From positions 186,001 to 250,000 of the forward strand of contig JASGHM010000001.1 of assembly GCA_047602365.1 (NCBI GenBank): 64,000 nucleotides of DNA. Direction: 5' to 3'. The position numbers and the translations under genes were made by a program. The notes beneath the pieces were generated by a model. The model did no database searches, was not told where the DNA came from, and saw only the letters and a list, made by a program, of their open reading frames with translations. The first letter of the stretch is position 1, and each line of letters starts with the position of its first letter. Below, one piece after another: positions 27,553 to 35,372 of this stretch. The DNA comes from Piscinibacter sp047602365 (lineage in GTDB: Bacteria > Pseudomonadota > Gammaproteobacteria > Burkholderiales > Burkholderiaceae_C).

Positions 27553-27652
27553 GACGCATGGGGCGAAGCGCGCGAGACCTCAACAGATCGTTTACGGGAC
27601 CGGGCGTATTGTCGGACAAGGGGGAAGCAGGCATCGGGCAAGGAGTGAGCCG

Positions 27653-27865
27653 ATGGACCGCGTACTGGGTCTGGTCAATGTCGAGCAGGATCTCGCCAAG
27701 CTGATGCGCGCCGCCGAGCGGGCGGGCCTCGCGCTCGGCTGCATCGATCCGGAAGAGACCAATCTCGTCCTGCCCGGCGACGAAAGCGACCCGTCCTGGA
27801 CGCTGGGACGCATCGGCGCCTGGGTGATCACCGGCGCGCTGGCCGCGGCCTTCCTCATTCTCTGA
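27653..27865 (+). CDS. Small single-helix membrane protein, hypothetical
   Basis: A 70-residue protein that I do not recognise. The first 45 residues are acidic and soluble (MDRVLGLVNVEQDLAKLMRA and onward), and residues about 51-70 form one C-terminal hydrophobic helix (IGAWVITGALAAAFLIL), so it is probably tail-anchored. AAGGAGTGAGCCG before the ATG is a strong ribosome binding site, which supports it as a real gene. It is divergent from phoX, and its stop is 15 bases from the convergent Bug-type gene. Confidence 0.6.
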   Translation: MDRVLGLVNVEQDLAKLMRAAERAGLALGCIDPEETNLVLPGDESDPSWTLGRIGAWVITGALAAAFLIL

Positions 27866-27880
27866 GCCTGGCGGCTGCCG

Positions 27881-28855
27881 TCAGTCCGGCGGAATGCCGG
27901 CCTCGGCCACCACGCGGCCCCACTTGTCGATCTCCTGCTGGATATAGGTGCCGAACCGCTCGGGCGTGCCGCCCTGGATCTCGATGCCGAGCACGGTGAG
28001 CTTGGCCTTCACGTCGGGGGCGTCCAGCGCCTCGTTGATCGCCTTGTTGAGCACCATCACCACGTCGCGCGGCGTGCCCTTCGGCGCGAGGATGCCGCCC
28101 CAGGTGTTGGCGTCATAGCCGGTGAGGCCGGTTTCCGACATGGTGGGAACGTCGGGCAGCGAGGGCGAGCGGGTCAGTGTCGTCACCGCCAGCGCGCGCA
28201 CGCCGCCGGCCTGGACATGCGGCAGGATGGCCGAGATCGTGTCGAAGATCATGTGGGTGCGGCCCGACAGGAGGTCGCCATGCGCCGCCGTCGACCCGCG
28301 ATAGGGCACGTGCAGCATGGCGGTGCCGGTCATGGTCTTGAACAGTTCCGCCGCCATGTGCAGCGAACTGCCCTTGCCGGAGGAGGCGAAGGTCGCCTGC
28401 GGGTTGGCCTTGATCCAGGCGACGAGTTCGGGAACCGTCCTCGCCGGCACGGAAGGGTGGACGGCCAGCACCAGCGGCACGACATGGGTGAAGACGATCG
28501 GCGCGAAATCGCCGACGGGGTCGTAGGGCAATTGCCGGTAGAGGTGCTTGTTGGTGGCGTGGCTGGAGGCGACGATCACCAGCGTGTAGCCGTCCGGCGG
28601 GCTCTTGGCGACGACGTCGGTGCCGAGATTGTTGGCCGCGCCCGGCCGGTTCTCCACCACCACCGACTGGCGCAGCGACACCTGCAGCTTGTCGGCGACG
28701 TTGCGGGCGATCACGTCGATGGCGCCGCCGGGCGTTGCGGGCACGACGATCCTGATGGTCTGGGCGGGGTAGGGCGCCTGCGCGCGGGCAGGGCGGCCAA
28801 GGGCTGTCACGGCCGGCACGAGCGGCAGGTGCAGCAGAACACGGCGGTCCAGCAT
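27881..28855 (-). CDS. Tripartite tricarboxylate transporter substrate-binding protein (Bug family)
   Basis: A periplasmic solute-binding protein of 324 residues. After a signal peptide ending RPARAQ come the family hallmarks YPAQTIRIVVPATPGGAIDVI, VVVENRPGAANNLGTDVVAK and GSSLHMAAELFKTMTG, then VPYRGSTAAHGDLLSGRTHM. Bug proteins bind carboxylates or other small acids for TctAB permeases. No tctA or tctB gene is nearby, so this is an orphan binding protein that may share a permease or act in sensing. The ATG at 28,855 has GGAGGGA upstream. Intact. Confidence 0.92.
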   Translation of the reverse strand: MLDRRVLLHLPLVPAVTALGRPARAQAPYPAQTIRIVVPATPGGAIDVIARNVADKLQVSLRQSVVVENRPGAANNLGTDVVAKSPPDGYTLVIVASSHATNKHLYRQLPYDPVGDFAPIVFTHVVPLVLAVHPSVPARTVPELVAWIKANPQATFASSGKGSSLHMAAELFKTMTGTAMLHVPYRGSTAAHGDLLSGRTHMIFDTISAILPHVQAGGVRALAVTTLTRSPSLPDVPTMSETGLTGYDANTWGGILAPKGTPRDVVMVLNKAINEALDAPDVKAKLTVLGIEIQGGTPERFGTYIQQEIDKWGRVVAEAGIPPD

Positions 28856-28966
28856 CCGAAATCCCTCCCATGGTCGTTCGCCGCCCGTCTTGAGCGGGCT
28901 GGTGACGACAGTAGGGAGATGAGACCGGCCATCTGTCAAACGGCGGACGGTCCTGCCGGCCGACAG

Positions 28967-28990
28967 AAAAACGGGCGCCGAAGCGCCCGT
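28967..28990 (-). terminator. Rho-independent terminator after glnA
   Basis: On the minus strand ACGGGCGC TTCG GCGCCCGT forms an eight-base-pair stem with a stable TTCG tetraloop, followed by TTTTC. It lies about 120 bases past the glnA stop. Another GC hairpin (GGGGCGGC...GCCGCCCC) sits closer to the stop, near 29,084-29,103, without a T-tract. Confidence 0.8.
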
Positions 28991-29109
28991 TGGAAGGTGA
29001 CCACGAAACATCGCGGTTGGGAGGAAGCTCGTCGGCACCGCCCCGCGGGGCGATGCGAAAGGCTCGTCCGGCCGTCGAACGGGGGCGGCGCGCAGCCGCC
29101 CCGGCCCGA

Positions 29110-30526
29110 TCAGACCGAGTAGTACATGTCGTACTCGACCGGGTGCGGCGTCATCTCGAAGCGCATCGACCTCGTTCATCTTCAGCTCGATGTAGCTGTC
29201 GATGAAGTCGTCGTTGAACACGCCGCCGGCCTTGAGGAAGGCGCGGTCCTTGTCGAGGCTCTCGAGAGCCTCGCGCAGCGAGCCGCAGACCGTCGGGATC
29301 TTCTTCAGCTCCTTCGGCGGCAGGTCGTAGAGATCCTTGTCCATGGCCGAGCCCGGATCGATCTTGTTCGTGATGCCGTCGATGCCGGCCATCAGCATCG
29401 CCGCGAAGGCGAGGTACGGATTGGCGGTCGGATCGGGGAAGCGCACCTCGACGCGCTTGGCCTTCGGGTTGGTCGTCTACGGAATGCGGCAGGAGGCCGA
29501 GCGGTTGCGGGCCGAATAGGCCAGCAGCACCGGCGCCTCGTAGCCCGGGACCAGGCGCTTGTAGGAGTTGGTCGACGGGTTGGTGAAGGCGTTGAGCGCC
29601 TTGGCGTGCTTGATGATGCCGCCGATGTAGTACAGGCATTCTCTGACGAGGTCGGCATACTTGTTGCCGGCGAACAGCGGCTTGCCGCCCTTCCAGATCG
29701 ACTGGTGGACGTGCATGCCCGAGCCGTTGTCGCCGAAGACCGGCTTCGGCATGAAGGTGGCGGTCTTGCCGTAGATGTTGGCGACTTGTGGATGCAGTAC
29801 TTGTAGATCTGCATGCTGGTCGGCCATGTGCGTCAGCGTGTCGAACTTCATGCCGAGCTCATGCTGGGCGGAAGCGACCTCGTGGTGGTGCTTCTCGACC
29901 TTGACGCCCATCGCGGCCATGGCGGCGAGCATCTCGCCGCGCATGTCCTGGAGGCTGTCCATGCGGCGGAACCGGGAAGTAGCCGCCCTTGGTGCGGACG
30001 CGGTGGCCGAGGTTGCCGCCCTCGTAGTCGGTGTCGCCGTTGGTCGGCAGTTCGATGGAGTCGAGCTTGAAGCCGGTGTTGTAGGGCGTCGGCGGAGAAC
30101 TTCACGTCGTCGAACACGAAGAACTCGGCTTCCGGGCCGACGAAGATGGTGTCGCCGATGTTCGATGGACTTCAGATAGGCCTCGGCCTTCTTGGCGATG
30201 CCGCGCGGGTCGCGGCCGTAGGGCTCGCCGGTGGTCGGCTCGAGCACGTCGCAGACGATCGACAGCGTCGGTCTCGGCGAAGAAGGGATCGATCGTGGGC
30301 GGTCGCCGGGTCGAGCATCAGCATCATGTCGGACTCGTTGATCGCCTTCCAGCCGGCGATCGACGAACCGTCGAACATGGTGCCTTCGGCGAAGATGTCC
30401 TCGTCGATGATGCGAGATGTCGAAGGTGACGTGCTGCCACTTGCCGCGCGGGTCGGTGAAGCGGAGGTCGACATACTTGACGTCGTTGTCCTTGATCATC
30501 TTCAGGACATCCTTGGCAGTCGTCAT
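29110..30526 (-). CDS. glnA: Glutamine synthetase type I, frameshifted
   Basis: The central ammonium-assimilating enzyme, a dodecamer that makes glutamine from glutamate, ammonium and ATP. Clear blocks are MFDGSSIAGWKAINESDMML, VEKHHHEVASAQHELGMKFD, GDNGSGMHVHQSIWKGGKPL and ARNRSASCRIP. The adenylylation Tyr lies in DKDLYDLPPKE, so regulation by GlnE is expected. The end reads EYDMYYSV before the stop at 29,110-29,112. About 469 residues. A dozen indels are distributed from 29,165 to 30,415. It lies 68 bases downstream of glnB and is probably cotranscribed; no clear promoter of its own is visible in that gap. Confidence 0.95.
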
Positions 30527-30594
30527 CAGTGCTTCCTCTTTCGGTTGGCACGAAATTCTGCAGATGCGGGCGGGAGAGGCCCGTCGAGATTGGA

Positions 30595-30933
30595 TCAGAT
30601 GGCGTCGAGGCCGGTTTCGCCGGTGCGGATGCGGATCGCTTCCTCGATGGTTGACACGAAGATCTTGCCGTCGCCGATGCGCCCGGTCTGCGCCGCCTTG
30701 CGGATGGCATCGATGGCCTTGTCGACCATCTCGTCGGGCATGACGATCTCGATCTTCACCTTCGGGAGGAAGTCGACGACATATTCGGCGCCGCGATAGA
30801 GCTCGGTATGGCCCTTCTGCCGGCCGAAGCCCTTCGCCTCGGTGACGGTGATGCCCTGAAGCCCAACCTCCTGCAGCGCCTCCTTCACCTCGTCGAGCTT
30901 GAAGGGCTTGATGATCGCCTCGATCTTCTTCAT
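30595..30933 (-). CDS. glnB: Nitrogen regulatory protein PII
   Basis: A 112-residue trimeric signal protein that reports nitrogen and 2-oxoglutarate status to GlnE, NtrB and others. The start MKKIEAIIKPFKLDEVKEAL and the T-loop GHTELYRGAEYVVDF with the uridylylated Tyr51 are canonical, as is GDGKIFVSTIEEAIRIRTGE at the C-terminus. The gene is fully intact although glnA next to it is broken. Transcription probably comes from the sigma-54 promoter at 31,001-31,015 under NtrC, with a second, sigma-70-like start further upstream. Confidence 0.97.
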   Translation of the reverse strand: MKKIEAIIKPFKLDEVKEALQEVGLQGITVTEAKGFGRQKGHTELYRGAEYVVDFLPKVKIEIVMPDEMVDKAIDAIRKAAQTGRIGDGKIFVSTIEEAIRIRTGETGLDAI

Positions 30934-31000
30934 TCCAATCCTCATCGATGATCCGCCGCCTGACAGCCGCCGCCGTGACCGCGGATCACTTCGCGGGCTA

Positions 31001-31015
31001 GCAGGAGATGTGCCA
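31001..31015 (-). promoter_or_regulatory. Sigma-54 promoter of glnB
   Basis: On the minus strand the sequence TGGCAC ATCTC CTGC matches the RpoN consensus TGGCAC-N5-TTGC with one mismatch and exact -24/-12 spacing. It lies 68 bases upstream of the glnB ATG, giving a leader of roughly 55 bases. The NtrC-type sites upstream support the call. Confidence 0.75.
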
Positions 31016-31087
31016 GAGCGGGCTTGCGCGAAAATCGCCGCCTTTTCATGGAAAACCATGCTCCGGGCGTCGAGGCCATGCAGCATG

Positions 31088-31117
31088 ATCTTACCTTGCG
31101 GTGCAAAAAATAGTCAA
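31088..31117 (-). promoter_or_regulatory. Possible sigma-70 promoter upstream of glnB
   Basis: On the minus strand TTGACT (31,117-31,112) and TAAGAT (31,093-31,088) are separated by 18 bases. This would give a weak housekeeping transcript next to the sigma-54 promoter, as in E. coli glnA, where the constitutive promoter overlaps the NtrC enhancer. It overlaps the weaker NtrC half-site at 31,101-31,105, so NtrC could repress it. Confidence 0.5.
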
Positions 31118-31119
31118 TT

Positions 31120-31136
31120 TGCACAGGAAAAGTGCA
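31120..31136. promoter_or_regulatory. NtrC binding site
   Basis: TGCACAGGAAAAGTGCA is a perfect dyad with the spacing of the NtrC consensus TGCAC-N7-GTGCA. A weaker site ending in GGTGCA is centred 31 bases closer to glnB, near 31,097. Relative to the predicted sigma-54 start the two centres are near -138 and -107. The strong site also lies 140 bases before the divergent NAD(P)H-hydrate repair gene. The rest of the 342-base gap 30,934-31,275 shows nothing else. Confidence 0.75.
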
Positions 31137-31275
31137 TTTTGATCGGCGGGCGATCGGTCGGCGCGGATTTCCCTCGGGCAGGCGGGCGGAAAATGCTCAC
31201 GATTTGTGCATTCTCGCTCGAGGGAGAGCAGGCCGTCGTGTTGACCGGGAGCGCTGCGTGCCGCCAGATGTCGCC

Positions 31276-32763
31276 ATGATCGAGCTCCTGACGCCGGCCG
31301 AGATGGCCGAGGCCGACCGGCTGACGATCGCCTGGGGCACGCCGGGCACGGTGCTGATGCGCCGGGCGGGGCTGGCGGTCGCCGAGGCGACGGCGCGGCT
31401 CGCCGGGCCGGGCGGACCGGTCGATATCCTCTGCGGCCCCGGCAACAATGGCGGCGACGGCTATGTCGCAGCGCGCGCGCTCGCCGAGCGTGGCCATGGC
31501 GTCCTCGTCTTCGCCGATCCGCCGCCGGATATCCGGGCAGGGCGATGCGGCGGCGGCCGCGGCCACCTGGAGCGGGCCGGTCCATCCGCTGGCGCGACTG
31601 GTCGCCGGCGCGCGGGGCCGTGGTCGTCGATGCGCTCTATGGCGCCGGGCTCGCGCGCGACATCGAGGGACCGGTGGCAGATCTGATCGGGCGGCTCAAC
31701 GCGCTCGGCCACGCGGGTGGTGGCGGTCGACGTGCCCTCCGGCATCGACGGCGCGACCGGTGCGGTGCGCGGCGTGGCGGTGGAAGCGGAGGAGACCGTC
31801 ACCTTCTTCCGCGAGAAGCCCGGTCACCTGCTCCTTCCGGGACGTCTCCGGTGCGGCCGGATTTTCCTTGCCGATATCGGCATTCCCGCGGCCTTGCTCG
31901 GAGCGATGGCTCGCGTCCTGTTCCAGGAACGCTCCGCCGCTCTGGCGCGCCGTCTACCCCTGGCCACAGATCGACGGCCACAAGTATGGGCGCGGCCACG
32001 GGGTCATCGTATCGGGCGATCTGGCCCATACCGGGGCGGCCCGGCTCGCCGCCCGCGGGGCGCTGAGGGCAGGCGCGGGGCTGGTTTCGCTGGCCTCGCC
32101 CCCGGACGCGCTCGCCGTCAACGCCGCCCATCTCACCGCCATCATGCTGATCCGCCTCGACGGCGCGCCGGGGCTCGGCCAGATCCTTCACGACCGCAGA
32201 AAAAATGCCGTCTGCCTGGGCCCGGCCCTCGGCGTGGGCGAGGCGACAAGGGCGCTGGTGGCCGAGGCGCTGGCGAGCGGAGCGGCGGTGGTGCTCGACG
32301 CCGACGCGCTGACGAGCTTCGCCGACTGCCCCGAACACGCTCTTCACCGGCATCCGCCTCTGGCCGGAACGGCCGGTGGTCCTGACCCCGCATTCCGGCG
32401 AGTTCGCGCGGCTTTTCGGCGATCGGGCCGGCGCCTCGAAGCTGGAAGCGGCGCGCTTCGCCGCCGAGCGATCGGGCGCCGTGGTGGTGCTGAAGGGGCC
32501 GGATACGGTGGTCGCAGGCCCCCGACGGCCGCGCCTCGATCGCCGCCAACGCGCCGCCCTGGCTCGCCACGGCCGGCTCGGGCGACGTGCTCGCCGGCTT
32601 CGTCACCGGCCTGCTGGCCCAAGCGATGCCGGCCTTCGAGGCGGCCTCGGCCACCGTCTGGCTGCACGGCGAGGCGGGCCTCGAAGCCGGCGTCGGGCTC
32701 ATCGCGGAAGACCTGCCGGAGGCGCTGCCGCGGGTGCTGGCGAGGCTGCTCGCCGGCGACTGA
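31276..32763 (+). CDS. nnr: Bifunctional NAD(P)H-hydrate epimerase / ADP-dependent dehydratase, frameshifted
   Basis: A repair enzyme that restores damaged NADHX/NADPHX. The N-terminal epimerase domain has LLTPAEMAEADRLTI and DILCGPGNNGGDGYVAARAL, and FREKPGHLLLPG is readable after frame changes. The C-terminal ribokinase-like dehydratase has GHKYGRGHGVIVSGD, LTPHSGEFARLFGD, VVLKGPDTVVA and the signature TAGSGDVLAGFVTGLLAQ. About 495 residues. Some nine indels lie between 31,530 and 32,560. It is divergent from glnB and shares the regulatory gap, a neighbour pair I have seen in other Hyphomicrobiales. Confidence 0.9.
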
Positions 32764-32768
32764 ACCCT

Positions 32769-34118
32769 TCAGGTCACCTCGAACCACTGGACCAGCGGGC
32801 CGCGATCGTCGCCGATCGCCTGCGCCTCGATGACCCATTTGCCGGGATTGTCGGCGAGGAAGGCGATGCGCGCGGTGGTGCCGGGCGCGACCAGGATCGT
32901 GTCGAGGAAGAACGGCTTCCAGCCGTCGTCGAGGCCGTCGAGCAGGCGCGCCTGATGGCCGTGGAGATGGACGGCGTGGAAGCCCTGCGTCTGGTTCCGG
33001 AGGCCCGCCATGACCACGGTGCCGCGCCGCACCCTGAAGGCGGGATCGCGCGCCGGGGCGCGGTCGGGCTTGCCGTTGAAGACGGTGTCGGTGCCCTTCG
33101 CCTCGATGCCGAGATCGAGCCGGAAGGCGCGGCGGAAGTCCATGTCCTGCGCGATCGGATTGGGGTCGAGCCAGTCGGGCCGTGGCAGCGGGGAGGGGCG
33201 GAGCGGCGCCCCGTCGGCGACCTTCAGGAGGCCTTCGAGCGCCGCGCCCTGCAGGTTGTTGATCGCGATCGGCACCGACGAGCCGGGCGCGCCGGTGACG
33301 TCGAGCATGATCTCGGCGCGCTGGCCGGGGCCGAGCGTCACCTGCGCGTTCTGCAACAGGAAGGGCTCGCAGGGCTGGCCGTCGAGCGCGACCAGCGTCA
33401 GCGGCTGGCCGGGCACCACCACCTGCATGATGCGGGCATGGGCGGCATTGGCGATGCGCAGCCAGAGCCGTTCGTTGGCGCGCGCCTCGATGGTGAAGTC
33501 CGGCTGGCCGTTGACGGTGACGATGCGGCCGGCGGTGCCGGGCCGGCCCTGCGGCTCAAGCGCCGTGCCGGCGGCGGCGAGGGCGCCCTTGTCGTCCAGC
33601 GCCCATTCGCCGAGCACGAGGATCTGCTCGCGGTCGGCGGTCGGCAGGGTCGGCCCCTCGACGATCATCAGGCCGGCGAGGCCGCGGGTCACCTGGCTTG
33701 CGCCGTGCGCCGGATGCCAGGGGCGATAGAGGAAGGTGCCGGCATCCTGCGGCGTGAAGGCGATGTCGAAGGTCGCGCCGGGGGCGACGGCCTCCTGCGT
33801 CAGGCCGGCAGCGCCGTCCATGGCATTGGCGAGCCTCATGCCGTGGAAGTGCAGGGCCGTCGGCTGGTCGAGGCCGTTGGCGAGGCGCAGGCGGAATTCC
33901 TCGCCGCGGCGCGCCCTGAGGACCGGGCCGGGCACCAGCCCGTCATAGCCGAGGATGGCCGTCGCCGGGTGATCAGGCCCCTGCAGGCGCGCTTCGCCGG
34001 GCATGGCGGCCAGCGTGCGCACCGGCGCCTGCTGGCCGCGTGACGGGCCGGCGAGAACGGGCAGGGCGGCGAGGCCGGTGATCAGGCTGCGTCGGTCGAA
34101 CGGGGGCGGGCTCGGCAT
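32769..34118 (-). CDS. Multicopper oxidase family protein lacking C-terminal copper ligands
   Basis: A 449-residue periplasmic cupredoxin protein with a twin-arginine leader (Arg9-Arg10, SLITGLAALPVLAG). Three cupredoxin domains are visible. The first ligand motif LHFHG is intact (H90, H92). The second reads WHPAH (H135, H138) instead of WxHxH. The third, HAVHLHGH (381-388), is intact. The last motif, HCHxxxH followed by Met/Leu, which carries the type 1 copper cysteine, is absent: residues 426-446 read GKWVIEAQAIGDDRGPLVQW. The frame is intact, so this is not an indel effect. It may bind some copper but should not act as a standard laccase-type oxidase. Convergent with nnr. Confidence 0.85.
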   Translation of the reverse strand: MPSPPPFDRRSLITGLAALPVLAGPSRGQQAPVRTLAAMPGEARLQGPDHPATAILGYDGLVPGPVLRARRGEEFRLRLANGLDQPTALHFHGMRLANAMDGAAGLTQEAVAPGATFDIAFTPQDAGTFLYRPWHPAHGASQVTRGLAGLMIVEGPTLPTADREQILVLGEWALDDKGALAAAGTALEPQGRPGTAGRIVTVNGQPDFTIEARANERLWLRIANAAHARIMQVVVPGQPLTLVALDGQPCEPFLLQNAQVTLGPGQRAEIMLDVTGAPGSSVPIAINNLQGAALEGLLKVADGAPLRPSPLPRPDWLDPNPIAQDMDFRRAFRLDLGIEAKGTDTVFNGKPDRAPARDPAFRVRRGTVVMAGLRNQTQGFHAVHLHGHQARLLDGLDDGWKPFFLDTILVAPGTTARIAFLADNPGKWVIEAQAIGDDRGPLVQWFEVT

Positions 34119-34260
34119 CGTCTCGCTTCGGCGGGCGGGCTTCGGGGCGATCTCGCCTTCAGTCTATGGCTTATTCGCGGTGCCCATGCACCTGCGGCAA
34201 GAAGCGGCTTGTTCCCCTGCGTCACGCCGATAGCATGGCGGGAGGCACGGGGAGGGCGGC

Positions 34261-34860
34261 ATGATGGGCAGGGACAGGATGCGGTGGAGACGGGTGCTGG
34301 CGGTGGCCGGCTTCCTGGCTTGGGGCGGCGTGGCGCCGGCGGCGGCGCAGAACGCCAATCCCGGCCTTGTTGGGATCGACCGGATGCGCATGGCGATGGG
34401 CCTTCTGGCGAGCGAGACCAACCGCCGCGCCTGCAACATCACGGCCGAACTCGAACAGGCCATGGTGCGGCGGCTGCGGATCGGGCCGTCCGGCATCGGC
34501 GTCTCGATTCCCGAGCAGATGCGCATCGTGCAGCCCTCGCCCGGGCACAATGTCCATGTCGCCCAGCCGAACGACCGGGCGCTGCCGCTGTTCTTCGTCT
34601 CGGTCTCGGCGCTGGCGGTCACCGTCGGGCAGACCACCATCTGCAGCTATTCGGTGATGGCCAAGGTCGACGTGCGCGTTTCCGGCCAGTCCGGCGCGAC
34701 CGGCCGCACCATGGACCAGGAGGTCGGCGTCTGGTTCTTCGACCGGCTCTATTCCGGCACGCCGGACACGTTCGCAGCCGATCTCTCGGCCTCGATGGAG
34801 ACGGTCGGCCAGGAACTCGCCGCCGCCGTCCGCAACGCCGCGCCCGGCAAGCAGCGCTGA
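34261..34860 (+). CDS. Secreted protein of unknown function
   Basis: A 199-residue exported protein; the signal peptide runs to about residue 30 (ending APAAAQ). The mature protein has two cysteines (in RRACNITAELEQ and TTICSYSVMAKV) that could form a disulfide, and a beta-rich middle. I do not recognise the family. Start may be at 34,261 or at the next ATG. It is intact, 142 bases after the divergent multicopper oxidase start, and not obviously related to it. Confidence 0.6.
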   Translation: MMGRDRMRWRRVLAVAGFLAWGGVAPAAAQNANPGLVGIDRMRMAMGLLASETNRRACNITAELEQAMVRRLRIGPSGIGVSIPEQMRIVQPSPGHNVHVAQPNDRALPLFFVSVSALAVTVGQTTICSYSVMAKVDVRVSGQSGATGRTMDQEVGVWFFDRLYSGTPDTFAADLSASMETVGQELAAAVRNAAPGKQR

Positions 34861-34953
34861 AGCCTTGCGAGGGCCTGTGCCGTTCCGGGATGGCACGGCG
34901 CTTGAGAGACGATGCCGAGCGGCCGCATGGCCGTCCCGAAACGGGAGGCATCG

Positions 34954-35100
34954 ATGTTGAAACTCGCGATTTTGGGCGGCGGCGCCCTGGCTCTCGCCCG
35001 CTATGCCGACGTGCTGCCGAGCGGGCAGGCGACCACCGTGCTCGGCGGCGCCGTCATCACGGTGATGCTGATCTGGGTGGGGCTGTTCGCCCGCGTCTGA
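34954..35100 (+). CDS. Tiny membrane protein, hypothetical
   Basis: A 48-residue protein with two short hydrophobic stretches (LKLAILGGGALALARYADVL and AVITVMLIWVGLF). The ATG at 34,954 is preceded by GGGAGGCATCG, a strong ribosome binding site, which is the main reason to accept it. An in-frame upstream ATG at 34,912 lacks one. No family recognised. It may follow the secreted-protein gene on the same transcript. Confidence 0.5.
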   Translation: MLKLAILGGGALALARYADVLPSGQATTVLGGAVITVMLIWVGLFARV

Positions 35101-35149
35101 CCCGATGCCGGGGCCGTGGTCCGGTCACTGTGACGCGGATGACATTTTT

Positions 35150-35178
35150 TTGGTGCAACCGGGCGGACCCGATGCTAA
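35150..35178 (+). promoter_or_regulatory. Probable tRNA-Leu promoter
   Basis: TTGGTG and TGCTAA are 17 bases apart, and the -10 hexamer is 63 bases before the tRNA. A run of seven T precedes the -35 box. Confidence 0.45.
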
Positions 35179-35241
35179 GAGGCCGCGCCCGGAGGGTCTT
35201 GAACGCCCCCGGGAACGAGAAGCTATTTCAAACGGCCCTCG

Positions 35242-35326
35242 GCGGGCGTGGTGGAATTGGTAGACACGCGGGATTTAGGTTCCAGTGGCGAAAGCCGTGG
35301 GGGTTCGAGCCCCTCCGCCCGCACCA
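35242..35326 (+). tRNA. tRNA-Leu (anticodon TAG)
   Basis: An 85-base class II tRNA with acceptor stem GCGGGCG/CGCCCGC, encoded CCA, the long variable arm TGGCGAAAGCCGT and TTCGAGCCC in the T arm. The anticodon TAG is at 35,276-35,278 in the loop TTTAGGT. The anticodon stem CGGGA/TCCAG contains one G-A mismatch, which is unusual. Confidence 0.92.
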
Positions 35327-35372
35327 CCCTCCGTCGGACCGGCAAGACCACGAACACGAAAGAATCTGAGCC

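Noticed and set aside
30541..30570. A TTGGCACGAAATTCTGC sequence resembling a sigma-54 promoter just upstream of glnA.
   Set aside because: It lies on the plus strand, pointing away from glnA, and the spacing between GG and GC is one base too long.
31132..31275. An N-terminal extension of the NAD(P)H-hydrate repair protein in the open frame upstream of its ATG.
   Set aside because: The extension has no family similarity and would overlap the NtrC site; the conserved protein starts MIELLTPAEM at 31,276.
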